Assembly: GCF_001647275.1 (NCBI RefSeq)
Contig: NZ_LRMM01000044.1
Location: forward strand, 1 to 41,127
DNA from: Rufibacter ruber
Lineage (GTDB): Bacteria; Bacteroidota; Bacteroidia; Cytophagales; Hymenobacteraceae
Direction of reading: 5' to 3'
Length of the DNA: 41,127 nt
Positions 1 to 10,200 of this stretch are shown piece after piece. Position 1 is the first letter of the stretch, and each line of letters opens with the position of its first letter. The notes under the pieces were generated by a model that was not told the DNA's origin, did no database searches, and saw only the letters and a list, made by a program, of their open reading frames with translations. The translations under genes were made by a program, and so were the position numbers.

Positions 1-1224
1 ACGCTCCTCAGACTTTCCGTTCACCGTGTACTGCACTCTGCGTGCCGTCATCCCTGTGTGCCTGGCAGTCTCAGAGAAAATAGGGTTCTGCAGCCCGAAA
101 CGGGTCACAATGTCATACGGGCGCATCTCAAACAGCTCATTCACTTTATTGGCAATCTCGCCGTCGGTCATGGTCTCGCCGTTGGTGCCTTTTACTTTGG
201 TGGTGCCGTAGGTGGTCACGTATAAACCAACCGGTTCGGCTACCCCAATGGCATAGGCCACCTGCACCAGCACCTGATCAGCCACTCCCGCGGCCACCAA
301 GTTCTTGGCAATGTGGCGGGCGGCGTACGCGGCAGAACGGTCTACCTTAGAAGAGTCTTTCCCAGAGAAAGCACCTCCGCCGTGCGCACCTTTTCCACCG
401 TAGGTGTCTACAATAATTTTACGGCCCGTCAGACCGGTATCACCGTGCGGGCCACCAATCACAAATTTCCCGGTGGGGTTAATGTGGTACGTGATATCAC
501 CGGAGAATAGATCTACCGTACGCTGCGGCAACTGGCTTTTCACGCGCGGCAGCAGAATATTCAGCACATCTTCTTTGATCTTGGCTACCATTTTCTCCTC
601 AGCGGCCTTGGAGGCGGCACGGTCATTGGCATCAGAAGCTTCAAACTCATCATGCTGGGTAGAGATGACAATGGTGTCAATCTTCTCCGGCACGTGGTTG
701 TCTGAGTACCTGATGGTCACCTGAGACTTGGCGTCTGGGCGCAGGTAGGTCATTTCCTTACCCTCTTTTCTGATGGCAGACAGCTCCTTGAGCAGCAAAT
801 GGGAGATCTCCAGAGCCAGTGGCATATAGCTATCAGTCTCATTGGTGGCATAGCCGAACATCATACCCTGGTCACCGGCTCCCTGGTCTTCCGGGTTCTC
901 GCGCTCCACGCCCTGGTTGATATCACCAGACTGCTCATGAATGGCAGAAATCACGCCGCAGGCCTCAGCATCAAACTTGTACTCAGACTTGGTGTAGCCA
1001 ATGCGCTTGATCACGTCACGCGCCACTTTCTGCACATCTACGTAGGCATCTGTCTTCACTTCGCCACTCAACACCACCAGCCCTGTGGTTACCAGTGTCT
1101 CACAGGCAACTTTTGACTGGGGGTCCTGCTTCAAGAACTCATCTAAAAGCGCATCAGATATTTGGTCAGCCACTTTATCCGGATGTCCTTCCGAAACTGA
1201 CTCAGATGTAAAAAGATAAGGCAT
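1..1224 (-). CDS. metK: S-adenosylmethionine synthetase (partial, C-terminus beyond window)
   Basis: Cytoplasmic enzyme that makes S-adenosylmethionine from methionine and ATP, releasing phosphate and diphosphate. The protein starts [22 protein letters not shown] at residues 13-17 is the conserved ATP-binding N-terminal motif. The GAGDQG hexapeptide lies near residue 115 and the glycine-rich GGGAFSGKD loop near residue 282, so all three MetK signatures are intact. The window holds 408 codons with no stop. MetK is usually about 385-430 residues, so only a short C-terminal end is missing at position 1. It is transcribed away from the PAP2 pair across a 265-bp divergent gap that holds a good promoter match and one copy of the dispersed palindrome. 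Identification is secure. Confidence 0.97.
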   Translation of the reverse strand, partial: MPYLFTSESVSEGHPDKVADQISDALLDEFLKQDPQSKVACETLVTTGLVVLSGEVKTDAYVDVQKVARDVIKRIGYTKSEYKFDAEACGVISAIHEQSGDINQGVERENPEDQGAGDQGMMFGYATNETDSYMPLALEISHLLLKELSAIRKEGKEMTYLRPDAKSQVTIRYSDNHVPEKIDTIVISTQHDEFEASDANDRAASKAAEEKMVAKIKEDVLNILLPRVKSQLPQRTVDLFSGDITYHINPTGKFVIGGPHGDTGLTGRKIIVDTYGGKGAHGGGAFSGKDSSKVDRSAAYAARHIAKNLVAAGVADQVLVQVAYAIGVAEPVGLYVTTYGTTKVKGTNGETMTDGEIANKVNELFEMRPYDIVTRFGLQNPIFSETARHTGMTARRVQYTVNGKSEER

Positions 1225-1278
1225 CTATAAAAAGATTATTTACAAGATAGAACAGGCCCTCTGCAGAGCCATGAGAGA

Positions 1279-1308
1279 CAAAATTACGCGAATTGCCGGA
1301 TATGCAAA
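1279..1308 (-). promoter_or_regulatory. Candidate Bacteroidota-type promoter of metK
   Basis: On the minus strand, TTTG (1305-1308) is followed after 18 bases by TAATTTTG (1279-1286). This fits the Bacteroidota -33 TTTG / -7 TAnnTTTG pattern. Transcription would start near 1272, leaving a leader of about 50 nt, too short for the known SAM riboswitch classes. Prediction from motif only. Confidence 0.5.
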
Positions 1309-1368
1309 AAGATGAATAAGAATTCAGAGGCTTTATGGGACATTGCCTTCCCTCAAGAATCTACCCCT

Positions 1369-1414
1369 GTTTCTGTTTTCGGGCTGATTTCAGGAAAACA
1401 GCGAAAACAGAAAC
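1369..1414. repeat. Dispersed CTGTTTT palindrome, copy 1
   Basis: Outer arms GTTTCTGTTTTC / GAAAACAGAAAC pair perfectly over 12 bp, with an imperfect GGGCTGATTT inner part. This is the only copy lying between two divergent genes (metK and the first PAP2 gene). It cannot be a terminator for either, which argues that the family is not simply terminators. Confidence 0.8.
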
Positions 1415-1489
1415 AAAAACCTTTTAGAGGGCATCGCGTTTTCTAACCATCTTTCAATTACTATTTACCCATACTTATATTCTTTTCAG

Positions 1490-2308
1490 ATGATGAAGAA
1501 ATATTTCTATACGCTCTTCTTGACCGCAGTTACCCTGACCCAAACCATGGGGCAGTCTAACTCTCCCTACAAAACATCTTTCAAAGTAGATGCCCCTATC
1601 ACGGTGGCCGGGGCTGGTTTAAGCGGTCTGGGCCTGTACCTGATGCAGCAGAAGGACCCGTTTACCAATACAGAGGCAATGAACCTGAACAAGGAGGATG
1701 TCAACGGGTTTGACCGCTTTGCGGCCGGTAATCATAGTGAAAGCGCCAAGAAAGTGAGTGACGTCATGCTTTATAGTTCTATTGCCGCCCCTGCCCTGCT
1801 GCTGTTTAATGACAAAATCAATGACAACACCGGGCAAATGCTCGCGCTTTACCTGGAAACCATGTCTATTACGGGTGCGGTCTTCACGTTAAGCTCAGCG
1901 GCCTTCCCAAGGGCGCGGCCTCTCACGTATAGCCCTGAGGTGGAAATTGGGGAGAAAACCAGAGCCAATTCCCAAAACTCTTTCTTTGCAGGGCACACTG
2001 CCGCTGTCTCCACCATGACCTTTTTCACCGCCAAGGTTTTCCATGACTATAACCCAGATTCGCCGGCGCGCCCGTTTGTGTGGGCCGGAGCGGCCATTGT
2101 CCCTGCCGCGGTGGGTTATCTTCGGCTGGAAGCCGGAAAACATTTCCTGAGTGACAACCTTGTAGGATATGGCGTGGGTGCCGCCATTGGTATTCTGGTA
2201 CCGCAGCTGCACAAGAAAGGGAATAACAGCGGTATTTCTATTTCACCAAGTGTGATCCCTGTCCCCGGAAAGTATGTAGATGGCGTGGCCCTGCAGTACA
2301 AGTTCTAA
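1490..2308 (+). CDS. PAP2-family phosphatase, secreted (first of a tandem pair)
   Basis: 272-residue protein with an N-terminal signal sequence (about residues 1-22, ending near TMGQS) and several hydrophobic helices. The PAP2/acid-phosphatase core is visible: SFFAGHT at 164-170 (H169, equivalent to the PSGH motif) and R212-x5-H218-x3-D222, the third catalytic motif. Family members remove phosphate from lipids such as undecaprenyl diphosphate, phosphatidic acid or lipid A, or from other phosphomonoesters. Substrate cannot be read from sequence. The stop at 2306-2308 is one base before the ATG of a close paralogue at 2310, so the two are certainly co-transcribed. The start is one of two adjacent ATG codons (1490, 1493). 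Confidence 0.88.
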   Translation: MMKKYFYTLFLTAVTLTQTMGQSNSPYKTSFKVDAPITVAGAGLSGLGLYLMQQKDPFTNTEAMNLNKEDVNGFDRFAAGNHSESAKKVSDVMLYSSIAAPALLLFNDKINDNTGQMLALYLETMSITGAVFTLSSAAFPRARPLTYSPEVEIGEKTRANSQNSFFAGHTAAVSTMTFFTAKVFHDYNPDSPARPFVWAGAAIVPAAVGYLRLEAGKHFLSDNLVGYGVGAAIGILVPQLHKKGNNSGISISPSVIPVPGKYVDGVALQYKF

Positions 2309-2309
2309 T

Positions 2310-3140
2310 ATGAGGATTTCAGCGCTCCCGTTCCTGTTCGTCTTTTCTCTGTGGCTAAGCCTGCCGTTGCCCCTACATGCCCAACCGCCAGAAAAGATCT
2401 ACCACACCAGTTTGCTGCGCGATGGTTTAATTACCGCAGGCGGAGTGACCATGGCGGTGACCGGGTCTTTGCTGCTTACCAACAAAGACCGATTGACAGA
2501 GGCAGATTTGGCTTCTATCAACCCGGACCAGGTGAATAAATTTGACCGTTGGGCGGCTGGTAATTACAGTAAAAAGGCCCAAGACGCGAGCGATATCCCC
2601 TTTTACACGTCTTTTGCCTTACCGCTGCTGTTTCTGGCAGATCAGAACGCACGGCCGCACGCACCAGACATCTATTTTCTGTACGCCCAGACCGTTTCTC
2701 TGGCAGGAGGACTGTATGCCTTGACCGCTGGCTTAACCAACCGGAAGCGGCCCAATGTCTATGCCACGCATGCCCCCGTAGAAGAACGGCTGCACAAGTA
2801 CGCCACCAATTCGTTCTTTGCCGGCCATACCGCCGCTACCGCCAGCGCCACTTTTTTTACGGCCAAGGTGTTCCATGACCTCCACCCTAATTCGCCCTGG
2901 CGGCCGGTGGTGTGGACGGCCGCTGCCGCTGTACCCGCCACCGTAGGCTATCTTCGGCTGAAGGCCGGAAAGCATTTCCTGAGCGACAACCTCATTGGGT
3001 ACGCGGTGGGAGCCAGCATTGGGATTCTAGTGCCTGAGCTGCATAAGAACAACCATGAAACCAGCTGGCGCCTGGTGCCCTCATCAGATGCAGCTGCGGG
3101 AGACTACTTACAGGGGGTTGCGTTGACCAAGCGTTTTTGA
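2310..3140 (+). CDS. PAP2-family phosphatase, secreted (second of a tandem pair)
   Basis: 276-residue paralogue of the preceding gene. ATG at 2310 is chosen because it directly precedes a signal peptide (MRISALPFLF...LPLHAQ) and follows the upstream stop by one base. An earlier in-frame ATG at 2280 would overlap the first gene and put ten unrelated residues before the signal. Core motifs are kept: SFFAGHTA and R-L-K-A-G-K-H-F-L-S-D. Both paralogues end in similar GVAL...F tails, consistent with local duplication. The last codons and the TGA stop (3138-3140) lie inside the left arm of a perfect 16-bp palindrome, so the C-terminal residues are partly dictated by the repeat. Substrate unknown. 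Confidence 0.87.
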   Translation: MRISALPFLFVFSLWLSLPLPLHAQPPEKIYHTSLLRDGLITAGGVTMAVTGSLLLTNKDRLTEADLASINPDQVNKFDRWAAGNYSKKAQDASDIPFYTSFALPLLFLADQNARPHAPDIYFLYAQTVSLAGGLYALTAGLTNRKRPNVYATHAPVEERLHKYATNSFFAGHTAATASATFFTAKVFHDLHPNSPWRPVVWTAAAAVPATVGYLRLKAGKHFLSDNLIGYAVGASIGILVPELHKNNHETSWRLVPSSDAAAGDYLQGVALTKRF

Positions 3141-3168
3141 CCTGTTTTCCCAAAAACAGGTCAAAAAC
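3133..3168. repeat. Dispersed CTGTTTT palindrome, copy 2 (perfect 16-bp arms)
   Basis: GTTTTTGACCTGTTTT pairs perfectly with AAAACAGGTCAAAAAC around a 4-nt loop (3149-3152). It overlaps the last codons and stop of the second PAP2 gene. Confidence 0.9.
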
Positions 3169-3170
3169 AG

Positions 3171-3200
3171 AAACACCCGGCATTGTTGTACCGGGTGTTT
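3171..3200 (+). terminator. Intrinsic terminator of the PAP2 operon
   Basis: AAACACCCGG (3171-3180) pairs perfectly with CCGGGTGTTT (3191-3200) around 10 nt, followed by a short T-rich stretch. It directly follows palindrome copy 2. It serves the PAP2 pair. Confidence 0.65.
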
Positions 3201-3261
3201 CTGTATTAGGGATCTGTTGTCCTGAGCTGGAATGCCCACAGCCTGAGAGAGGTTTTTCAAT

Positions 3262-3307
3262 TTCCTGTTTTGGGGGTGTTTTTAGAAAAACAGCCCCAAA
3301 ACAGGAA
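3262..3307. repeat. Dispersed CTGTTTT palindrome, copy 3 (22-bp arms, one mismatch)
   Basis: Arms 3262-3283 and 3286-3307 pair over 22 bp with one mismatch. The core reads GGGG/CCCC where most copies read GGCC/GGCC, so both arms changed together. It lies 30 bp beyond the 3' end of the minus-strand S9 peptidase gene. Confidence 0.88.
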
Positions 3308-3337
3308 CAGGCTTCCTTGCCAGAAACCGCAGAGTGC

Positions 3338-5695
3338 TTATTTGTTGAGATTTGTCTCGAAAAGTTTTAGAATACGTTTGTACTCGTCTGTCCAGCTGGA
3401 AGGCTCCACAAACCCGTGGTCTTCTACCGGATAGACCGCCAACTCCCAGTTATCTTTGCCCAGCTCAATGAGGCGCTGGGAGAGCCGTACAATATCTTGA
3501 AAGTGCACATTGGTGTCTACCATGCCATGACACATGAGCAGTGCGCCCTTCAGGCCTTCTGCGAAATAAATGGGTGAGCTTCTGGTATAGGCGAGGCTGT
3601 CTGTCTGGGGCTCATTTAGAATGTTGGAGGTATAGCCGTGGTTATAATGGGCCCAGTCAGTTACAGACCGCAGGGCTGCGCCGGCGGCAAAAACATCTGG
3701 CTGGGTGAACATGGCCATCAAGGTGATAAATCCACCATAGGACCCGCCATAGATCCCAATCCGTTTAGGGTCCACGCCATATTTTTCTACTAAGAGTTTG
3801 GCGCCGTCTACATGGTCACTCAGGTCTTTTCCGCCCATGTGGCGATAAATTCCGGTACGCCAATCACGGCCGTAGCCGGCGCTGCCCCGGTAATCAATAT
3901 CCAGTACGGTATAGCCTTTGTCAACCAACAGGTTGTGAAACATATATTCCCTGAAGTAACTGCTCCACCACTTGTGGGCGTTTTGCAGATACCCCGCCCC
4001 GTGCACAAAAATCACGGCTGGGCCTGAACCGGCAGATTTGGCAGGTTTGTACAGACGGGCGTAGACATCTGCCCCGTCTGCCGCTTTGTAAGAGATCACC
4101 TCGGGTTCCCGCCATGGGTACGCATTAAAATCCTGGGTGGTAGATTGGGTGATCTGCTCCGGTTTTGCGCCCGGCTTGTTGGGCATGAGGTACAGCTCCC
4201 AGGGCTTGTTTGTGTAAGAATACCTGATGGCCAACGTCTTCTCATCTGGCGACAGGGTTACTTCATGGGCTCCTGTCATTTTGGTGATTTGCTCCCGTTT
4301 GCCACCGGCCAGAGGCATTCTGTAGAAATGCTGCTCCCCGGGGTGCACCTCATTGGAGGTGAAATACCAGTATTTTTCATCGGCTGAGATCCTGACATTC
4401 TGCACTTCAAAGTTTCCGGAGGTCAATGCTTTCTTCTGCCCGGTGGTGGCATCTAGCACGTAAAGATGGGCATAGCCGCTTTCTTCAGAGAGGAACCACA
4501 CCTGCTGATGGTTGGGCATCCACCCTATTTCACCGGGGCCATAGCCGTTCACCCACGCCTCATCATGCAGCCGGTCCAGCACCTTTACCGCTCTGGTAGC
4601 CGGGTCAAAGCCCATAATCCAGCGGTCTTTGTTGTCCAGGGACCTAGCCACCAGTACGGCATTTTTACCGTCTTTAGAATAGTACGGACCAAACATCATC
4701 AGCTGCCTGTTTTCTGCGGCTGAGGTTTTCTGCTCTTGCTTCAGGTACGCCGGCTGCTCCTTAATGCCTGGTAAACCTGAAAAGGAAATGGCGTAGGTGG
4801 TGTCTAACTGCACATCATACAGCGCAAGTTCATAGGTAGCCTGCCCCGCCCCAACTTTGGTTCTGGTAGGAATGTCTTCTGTATAGCCAGACGCGGTGAT
4901 ATAATTGGGCACCTGGGCAATCTTGGAGTTGGCCGGCCGCCCCACCAGTCTGTACGTGATGTACCTTCTATTAGGGGCCAGCACAATGTTGTCCACAGAT
5001 TTGTCTTCGGTATAAATCTCTTTGGGCTTGTTCTTTGAAAGTTCGGCCTGCTGCCGGCGCAGGTTGGCCCGTTCTTCCTCCCGCTTCTGTATGATCTGCA
5101 GTAACTCCACCTGCTGCTCCCGCAGGGCACGCTCCTGCTTGTCCTTGATCAGATCAGGGTTGGAGGGCTTACGGCCCTTTCTGAAGTCTGTCAGCTGACT
5201 TACCTGCCCATTGGTGAGGTTCCAGGTGTACAAATTCCCGTCCCTCAGAAAGGTGATGTCTTTTTCATCAAAGGTGAAGGCCGGTGCATATTCCCGTTCA
5301 ACCGTTTTGGTGATTTGCCTCACCTCTCCCTTCTTCACGTTTAGCAAGTACAAATCACCGCCACGCTCATACACCCGCAGGGTTTTTTGAAGATTAAAAA
5401 TCCCGGTGGGGGCAGTACTGTTTTTTCTTTTGGCTGCAGGCACCTTCTGCACCTGCCCTCCCCTGGCAGAGACCCAGTACAAAGAGTCGCGCTTCGCCTT
5501 CTCCGGATTCCACTGAAAGAACACCTGCCTGCTGTCATCTGACCAGTAAATGTTGCTGGGGGAGGTGCCTATCCATTGGGCAGGATCCTGCATTATTTTC
5601 TCAACGGTGAGGGCAGGTTGGTTTTGTGCAAAGCAATTACTACTCAACAATAAGACGAAGGCTCCTAAAAGACAGGCAGTGATTCTGGTGGTCAT
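3338..5695 (-). CDS. S9-family serine peptidase (dipeptidyl peptidase IV / prolyl oligopeptidase type)
   Basis: About 785 residues from ATG at 5695, chosen because it begins the signal peptide MTTRITACLL...NCFA; the open frame continues upstream without signal-like sequence. The N-terminal two thirds is a WD/beta-propeller region with DPP-IV-type repeats. The C-terminal alpha/beta-hydrolase carries nucleophile S652 in GGSYGGF, D727 in GMVDTN and H760 in EDHGF, a complete catalytic triad. A lysine/glutamate/glutamine-rich stretch (roughly residues 180-220, KQERALREQQVELLQ) looks like a helical insert in the propeller. The enzyme would remove dipeptides or cut short peptides in the periplasm. 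It is monocistronic. Exact specificity is not established. Confidence 0.92.
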   Translation of the reverse strand: MTTRITACLLGAFVLLLSSNCFAQNQPALTVEKIMQDPAQWIGTSPSNIYWSDDSRQVFFQWNPEKAKRDSLYWVSARGGQVQKVPAAKRKNSTAPTGIFNLQKTLRVYERGGDLYLLNVKKGEVRQITKTVEREYAPAFTFDEKDITFLRDGNLYTWNLTNGQVSQLTDFRKGRKPSNPDLIKDKQERALREQQVELLQIIQKREEERANLRRQQAELSKNKPKEIYTEDKSVDNIVLAPNRRYITYRLVGRPANSKIAQVPNYITASGYTEDIPTRTKVGAGQATYELALYDVQLDTTYAISFSGLPGIKEQPAYLKQEQKTSAAENRQLMMFGPYYSKDGKNAVLVARSLDNKDRWIMGFDPATRAVKVLDRLHDEAWVNGYGPGEIGWMPNHQQVWFLSEESGYAHLYVLDATTGQKKALTSGNFEVQNVRISADEKYWYFTSNEVHPGEQHFYRMPLAGGKREQITKMTGAHEVTLSPDEKTLAIRYSYTNKPWELYLMPNKPGAKPEQITQSTTQDFNAYPWREPEVISYKAADGADVYARLYKPAKSAGSGPAVIFVHGAGYLQNAHKWWSSYFREYMFHNLLVDKGYTVLDIDYRGSAGYGRDWRTGIYRHMGGKDLSDHVDGAKLLVEKYGVDPKRIGIYGGSYGGFITLMAMFTQPDVFAAGAALRSVTDWAHYNHGYTSNILNEPQTDSLAYTRSSPIYFAEGLKGALLMCHGMVDTNVHFQDIVRLSQRLIELGKDNWELAVYPVEDHGFVEPSSWTDEYKRILKLFETNLNK

Positions 5696-6327
5696 ATCAT
5701 TTAACAAATGGGTGTGCTGTAAAATTAAGTTGTGTTTATATGGTGTCTGGGGAAAACGGCAGCAAGATAGCCTGCAGGAAGTAAAGCGCAGGAGAACTAC
5801 GTGCGCCACTTGCCCCTGCTGCCACGGAGTGAAGGTAGTAAAAAACGGTGTGAAGCGCATGCACAGGCAGAACTTCCTGGCACTGCTGCCCAGCCAGTTT
5901 CACTGCGGGTTCTTCCCCAAAAGGATTGAGGCTGGCCCCTCTGCTGTTGGCACCTTAGCAGAAGAGGAGGAGCACGTTATTTGAACAAAGCGAGAAAGGA
6001 ATGGCGTTTTCGGCCTGTTTTTCTAAAAACAGGCCAAAAACAGAAAACCGCAAAACACAGCGAGAGAGGCAGAAGCCATAGAAATAACAGCGGGGAATAG
6101 CAGATGCGAGGCTCTCAAACCGCTTCTCCAGAACCTTAACCAGCCTTTCTTCTACCATTAGTAATATTCTGACAGATAGCCCCTCTGAGAAGTCTTCAAA
6201 CTTCCTGTGTGCTCCAACGTCACCAAGGGGAACAAAGGCTGCCCCTACGGGCAAATAGAAACAGGTGCTACTCTATTACCTATATTATAATAAGGAGTAG
6301 TTGCTGGCTTCCCCTTCTCCGCCAGGT
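5696..6327. other. Intergenic stretch upstream of the S9 peptidase
   Basis: 632 bp between the S9 gene start and the 3' end of the DUF4112 gene. It contains palindrome copy 4. I see no supportable gene: short frames here have no homology I recognise and run into the palindrome or the neighbouring gene. No clear TAnnTTTG box precedes the S9 gene; TAATTTTA about 25-30 bp upstream is only approximate. Confidence 0.6.
6006..6041. repeat. Dispersed CTGTTTT palindrome, copy 4
   Basis: GTTTTCGGCCTGTTTTT (6006-6022) pairs with AAAAACAGGCCAAAAAC (6025-6041), 17 bp with one mismatch. It lies downstream of the minus-strand DUF4112 gene. Close to the family consensus. Confidence 0.88.
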
Positions 6328-6816
6328 CTACCATACCGAGGAAGCCCAGAGCCACAGGTATTCAGCTAACTTCCAGAGGCCGTACAGCAGCACGCCAAAC
6401 AGCACAATAAACGCAAGCAGTACTGCTATCAGGAACCCGGTACCCTTTCCCTGGTACTTCCCCTCCTGATAATGGCGGCGCAGCATTTCCACATTGCGCT
6501 GGTTGGCTTTATAGCCAAAGTCAAACAACCACCCTACTATAGGAATACTACCGATCACGGCATCCAGGAAAATGTTAAACAACATCCTGATCACCAGATA
6601 ACGGCTTGCGCCGTGGCGGGCCATGGTCATTACCAGCACCCCAGACATGGCAAAGGAAGACAGATCTCCCACAATAGGAACCAGTCCCATGATAGGGTCC
6701 AGTCCAAACCTGAAGTTAGTCCCGGGCACTTTAAACTGGTTGTCCAGTAAACGGGAGATAGACTCTACCCACTTCAGGCGTTCGTCAAGAGGAGTGCGTG
6801 GGTCTTGGGCATTCAT
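6328..6816 (-). CDS. DUF4112 domain-containing membrane protein
   Basis: 162 residues. The N-terminal part (MNAQDPRTPLDERLKW) is soluble. It is followed by the DUF4112 signature of alternating glycine/proline-rich hydrophobic segments: FGLDPIMGLVPIVGDLSS near residue 38 and DAVIGSIPIVGWLFDFGYKAN near residue 88. A strong transmembrane helix (about 127-150) ends the protein. Family function is unknown; it is widespread in bacteria as a small inner-membrane protein. The gene stands alone, with 451 bp upstream to the SusC gene and a palindrome copy beyond its end. Family assignment is confident, role unassigned. Confidence 0.85.
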   Translation of the reverse strand: MNAQDPRTPLDERLKWVESISRLLDNQFKVPGTNFRFGLDPIMGLVPIVGDLSSFAMSGVLVMTMARHGASRYLVIRMLFNIFLDAVIGSIPIVGWLFDFGYKANQRNVEMLRRHYQEGKYQGKGTGFLIAVLLAFIVLFGVLLYGLWKLAEYLWLWASSVW

Positions 6817-7282
6817 GGCTTAAAAGAAGTTTTTCTTACATACGCATATACAAGCAGATGGGTAAAACCCTGTTGGCTTCAGGAGCAGCCTAGATGTTTT
6901 TAAAATACTTGGATCGTTACATTTCTGAACCGAAAACTATTGAACCACTGCATAGTTATGCTCCAGTGGCCTTAGAGTGTGCCAGCGCCACCAAGAATTC
7001 AAATACACAGAGAGCCGTGTACTGGCCAGGGAGTTGCCCCACCCAGAAATAAAATTTTATCCAACCCATTCTTTTTAATCCCTCTGGTTTAAATGAATCT
7101 TGTGTTTGTCAATTTTTTAAAAAGATATTTAAGATTTTAATTTTATTTAATAATAAGTTCATATATATTTATCCAAGAAATACATTTGGCATGTCTACTC
7201 CCCCCTCCGGCCATGTCTGTATTCCCTTACCAGTCTTTACTAAAGTTTTTCTACGCCCAATCTGTTCGTGATTAGTACCTGT
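6817..7282. other. Divergent intergenic region between DUF4112 gene and SusC
   Basis: 466 bp with no gene. The SusC-proximal half is strikingly AT-rich (about 7070-7190). It includes TTTG at 7105-7108 followed 21 bp later by TAAGATTT (7130-7137), an imperfect Bacteroidota promoter match. A GTG at 7268 is in frame with SusC but has no support as the start. Confidence 0.45.
7105..7137 (+). promoter_or_regulatory. Possible promoter of the 7.3-13.1 kb SusCD operon
   Basis: TTTG, 21-bp spacer, TAAGATTT in an AT-rich tract. The -7 box departs from TAnnTTTG in the last bases. It would give a leader of about 140 nt. Weak prediction. Confidence 0.28.
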
Positions 7283-10200
7283 ATGAAAAAAAATTTACAC
7301 CCTTTCAACTTAGTCCTTTTAGGTTTAGCTCTACAGTGTACTGTAGGAAACACGGGCGCCATGGCTGCCAGTGCCGGCAAACCTATGACAGAGGCACCAG
7401 CTCACTCTCTGAAAAAGCGGGAAAGGCTTCCTGTACCCACTGAAATTACCGGGAAAGTTACCTCTGCCAGCGGGGAGGCCCTGGCTGGGGTAACGGTGGT
7501 ATTAAAAGGAACTACCCTTGCCACTTCAACCAATGGGAACGGTATCTTCTCTCTGAGGCTCCCAGAGGCGTCAGGCACTTTAGTCTTCACTTATATTGGG
7601 TACACCACCCGTGAGGTTCCCGTTACCAATGCCACGGTCTATAATATAAAGCTGTCAGAAGACGCCCAGGCCCTGCAAGAAATTGAGGTGGTGAATATTG
7701 GCTACGGCGAGGCCCGCAGAGCAGACTTGACTGGTTCCATTGGTACCGTTAACATGGCCGATCTGTACAAAGCCCCGGTCAAATCGTTTGATGAGGCGCT
7801 GGCCGGTCGCGTGGCGGGGGTGCAGGTAACGTCTTCAGAAGGACAACCCGGCTCGCCCATCAACATCGTGATCAGGGGGGCTAACTCAATTACCCAAAAT
7901 AACGCGCCCCTCTACGTCATTGACGGGTTCCCTATTGAAGACCCTAGCATCAATGCCCTCAGCCCTAATGAGATTGAGTCAATTGATATTCTCAAAGACG
8001 CCTCGGCTACGGCTATTTACGGAGCAAGGGGGGCTAATGGGGTCATCCTGATCACCACTAAAAAAGGGAAAGCTGGCACTCCTTCTATCACCTACAGCGG
8101 CTACTACGGTATTCAGGAAAGCAACAAACGTATGCCAGTACTCAGCCCGTATGAATTTGTGAAACTGCAGCAGGAGCTGGATCCCATCAAAACCGCAGAG
8201 CTCTATCTGGCGGGGAAAGGGAAAACCCTGGAAGACTACCGCAACGTGCAAGGCTATGACTGGGAAGACGCTATCATGCAGACAGCTCCCATTCAGAGCC
8301 ACCAGGTCTCCCTTTCTGGGGGCAGTGAGAAAACCCGCTATACCTTGTCTGCCTCCTATTTTGACCAGGAAGGGGTCATCATCAACTCCGGCTTTGACCG
8401 CTTCCAGTCCAGATTCTCCCTTACCCAGGACGTATCTGAAAAGCTGCGCGTGAATGTGAATGCCTCCTACTCCCAATATAAATCCTATGGCACGCCTCCT
8501 TCAGCCGGCCAGGGCTCTGGCCAGAACAACCTGCTTTACAGCGTTTGGGGGTACAGGCCGGTGTCTTCTGAGGGAATCAACCTGATAGAACTAACAGATG
8601 ACCCTGAGATTGAGACCAACAATGAGTTCCGGTTCAACCCTATTCTCACCGTGCAGAATGAGTTACGGGACAACAACTTTGAGACTCTTATTGGAAACGC
8701 TTTTGCAGACTACAGCATCCTGAAAAACCTGAAGCTGCGGGTAGCCGGGGGCGTTACCCGCTCCAGTAGAAAATTTGAGTTCTTTAACGGCTCCAAGTCC
8801 AGAAGTGCCCAAGCCAACGATAAAGTAAATGGCGGATTCACCAACATCGCCTCCACCAGCTGGCAGAGCATCAACACGCTTACCTTTGACAAGAAGATTG
8901 CCTCCCATCATAACCTGAACGTGGTGGGGGTGTTCAGTGCCGAGGGGTCAGAGGGCTCTACCTATGGCGCCACCGCAAAGCTACTACCCAACGAGACCTT
9001 GGGCCTGAGTGGCCTGGATGAGGGAACCGTTGGTACCGTGAGCGCTGCTTCCTCAGACTGGACGCTGCTTTCGTTCCTAAGCCGGGTCAACTACAACTAC
9101 AAGTCTAAATACCTGCTCACGGTTTCTTTACGGGCAGACGGTTCCTCTAAGTTTGCCACGGGCAACAAGTGGAGTTACTTTCCTTCCGGGTCTTTTGCCT
9201 GGCAGCTGGGCAAGGAGGAGTTTATGAAAGAGCTTACTTTCATCAATAGCGCCAAAATAAGAACCAGCTGGGGAATTACGGGCAATAACCGCGTAGGAGA
9301 TTACTCTTATATGCCACGCATTACCGTACCGCAAGACGGCGGCTATTTCTTCGGGAACCAACCCAGCAAGGGTTCTTACCCCACTGATCTGGGTAACTCT
9401 GACCTGAAATGGGAAAGTACGCGTCAGGTAGACCTGGGCATAGACCTGGCCTTGTTCAACCACCGGGTTACGTTCACCGCAGATGTGTACCGCAAAACAA
9501 CTGATGACCTCCTCCTGAACGCCAACCTGCCCCTTTCCACTGGGTACAGCAGAGGCTTCAAAAACATAGGGAAAGTGCAGAACCAAGGCCTGGAAATGGC
9601 TTTGGGGTTATCGCCCATCCAGGGAAAGGAATTCACCTGGACCACAGACATCAACATCTCCTTCAACCGGAACAAAGTATTGTCTCTGGCTGAGAACGAA
9701 ACGTCATTGCTCACGGCTATTGGCTGGGACTACGGCTGGACCGCTATTCCTGCGTACATTGCTAAAATAGGGAAGCCTATAGCACAGATGTATGGCCTCA
9801 TCTGGGACGGGGTCTATACCTATGAAGATTTTGATGTGTCTGCCTCCGGGGCGTATAGCCTAAAAGACCTGGTACCTGATAATGGCACCCCCAGAAACAG
9901 CATACGCCCCGGCGATATCAAATACCGTGATATTAACCAGGATGGCGTAATCAATGAATATGACAAAACCATCATTGGCAATCCTAACCCCATCCATTTT
10001 GGAGGGATCTCCAACAACTTCGCCTACAAAGGCTTTGACCTGAGCGTTTTCTTTCAGTGGTCATACGGCAATGATGTCATCAACGCCAACAGAATCTTTC
10101 TGGAATCTGGTTACCGCTACAACGTAAACCAGTACGCCACGTTTGCAGACCGCTGGTCTGAGGAGAACCCTACCTCTAATATTCCGCGCGCCAAAGGCCA

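Noticed and set aside
1225-1489. SAM riboswitch in the metK leader
   Set aside because: The predicted leader is only about 50 nt, and I see no SAM-I-like four-way helix pattern.
5550-5984. 144-codon plus-strand frame at the S9 gene start
   Set aside because: Antisense to the S9 peptidase N-terminus and continuing into non-coding DNA; no credible features.
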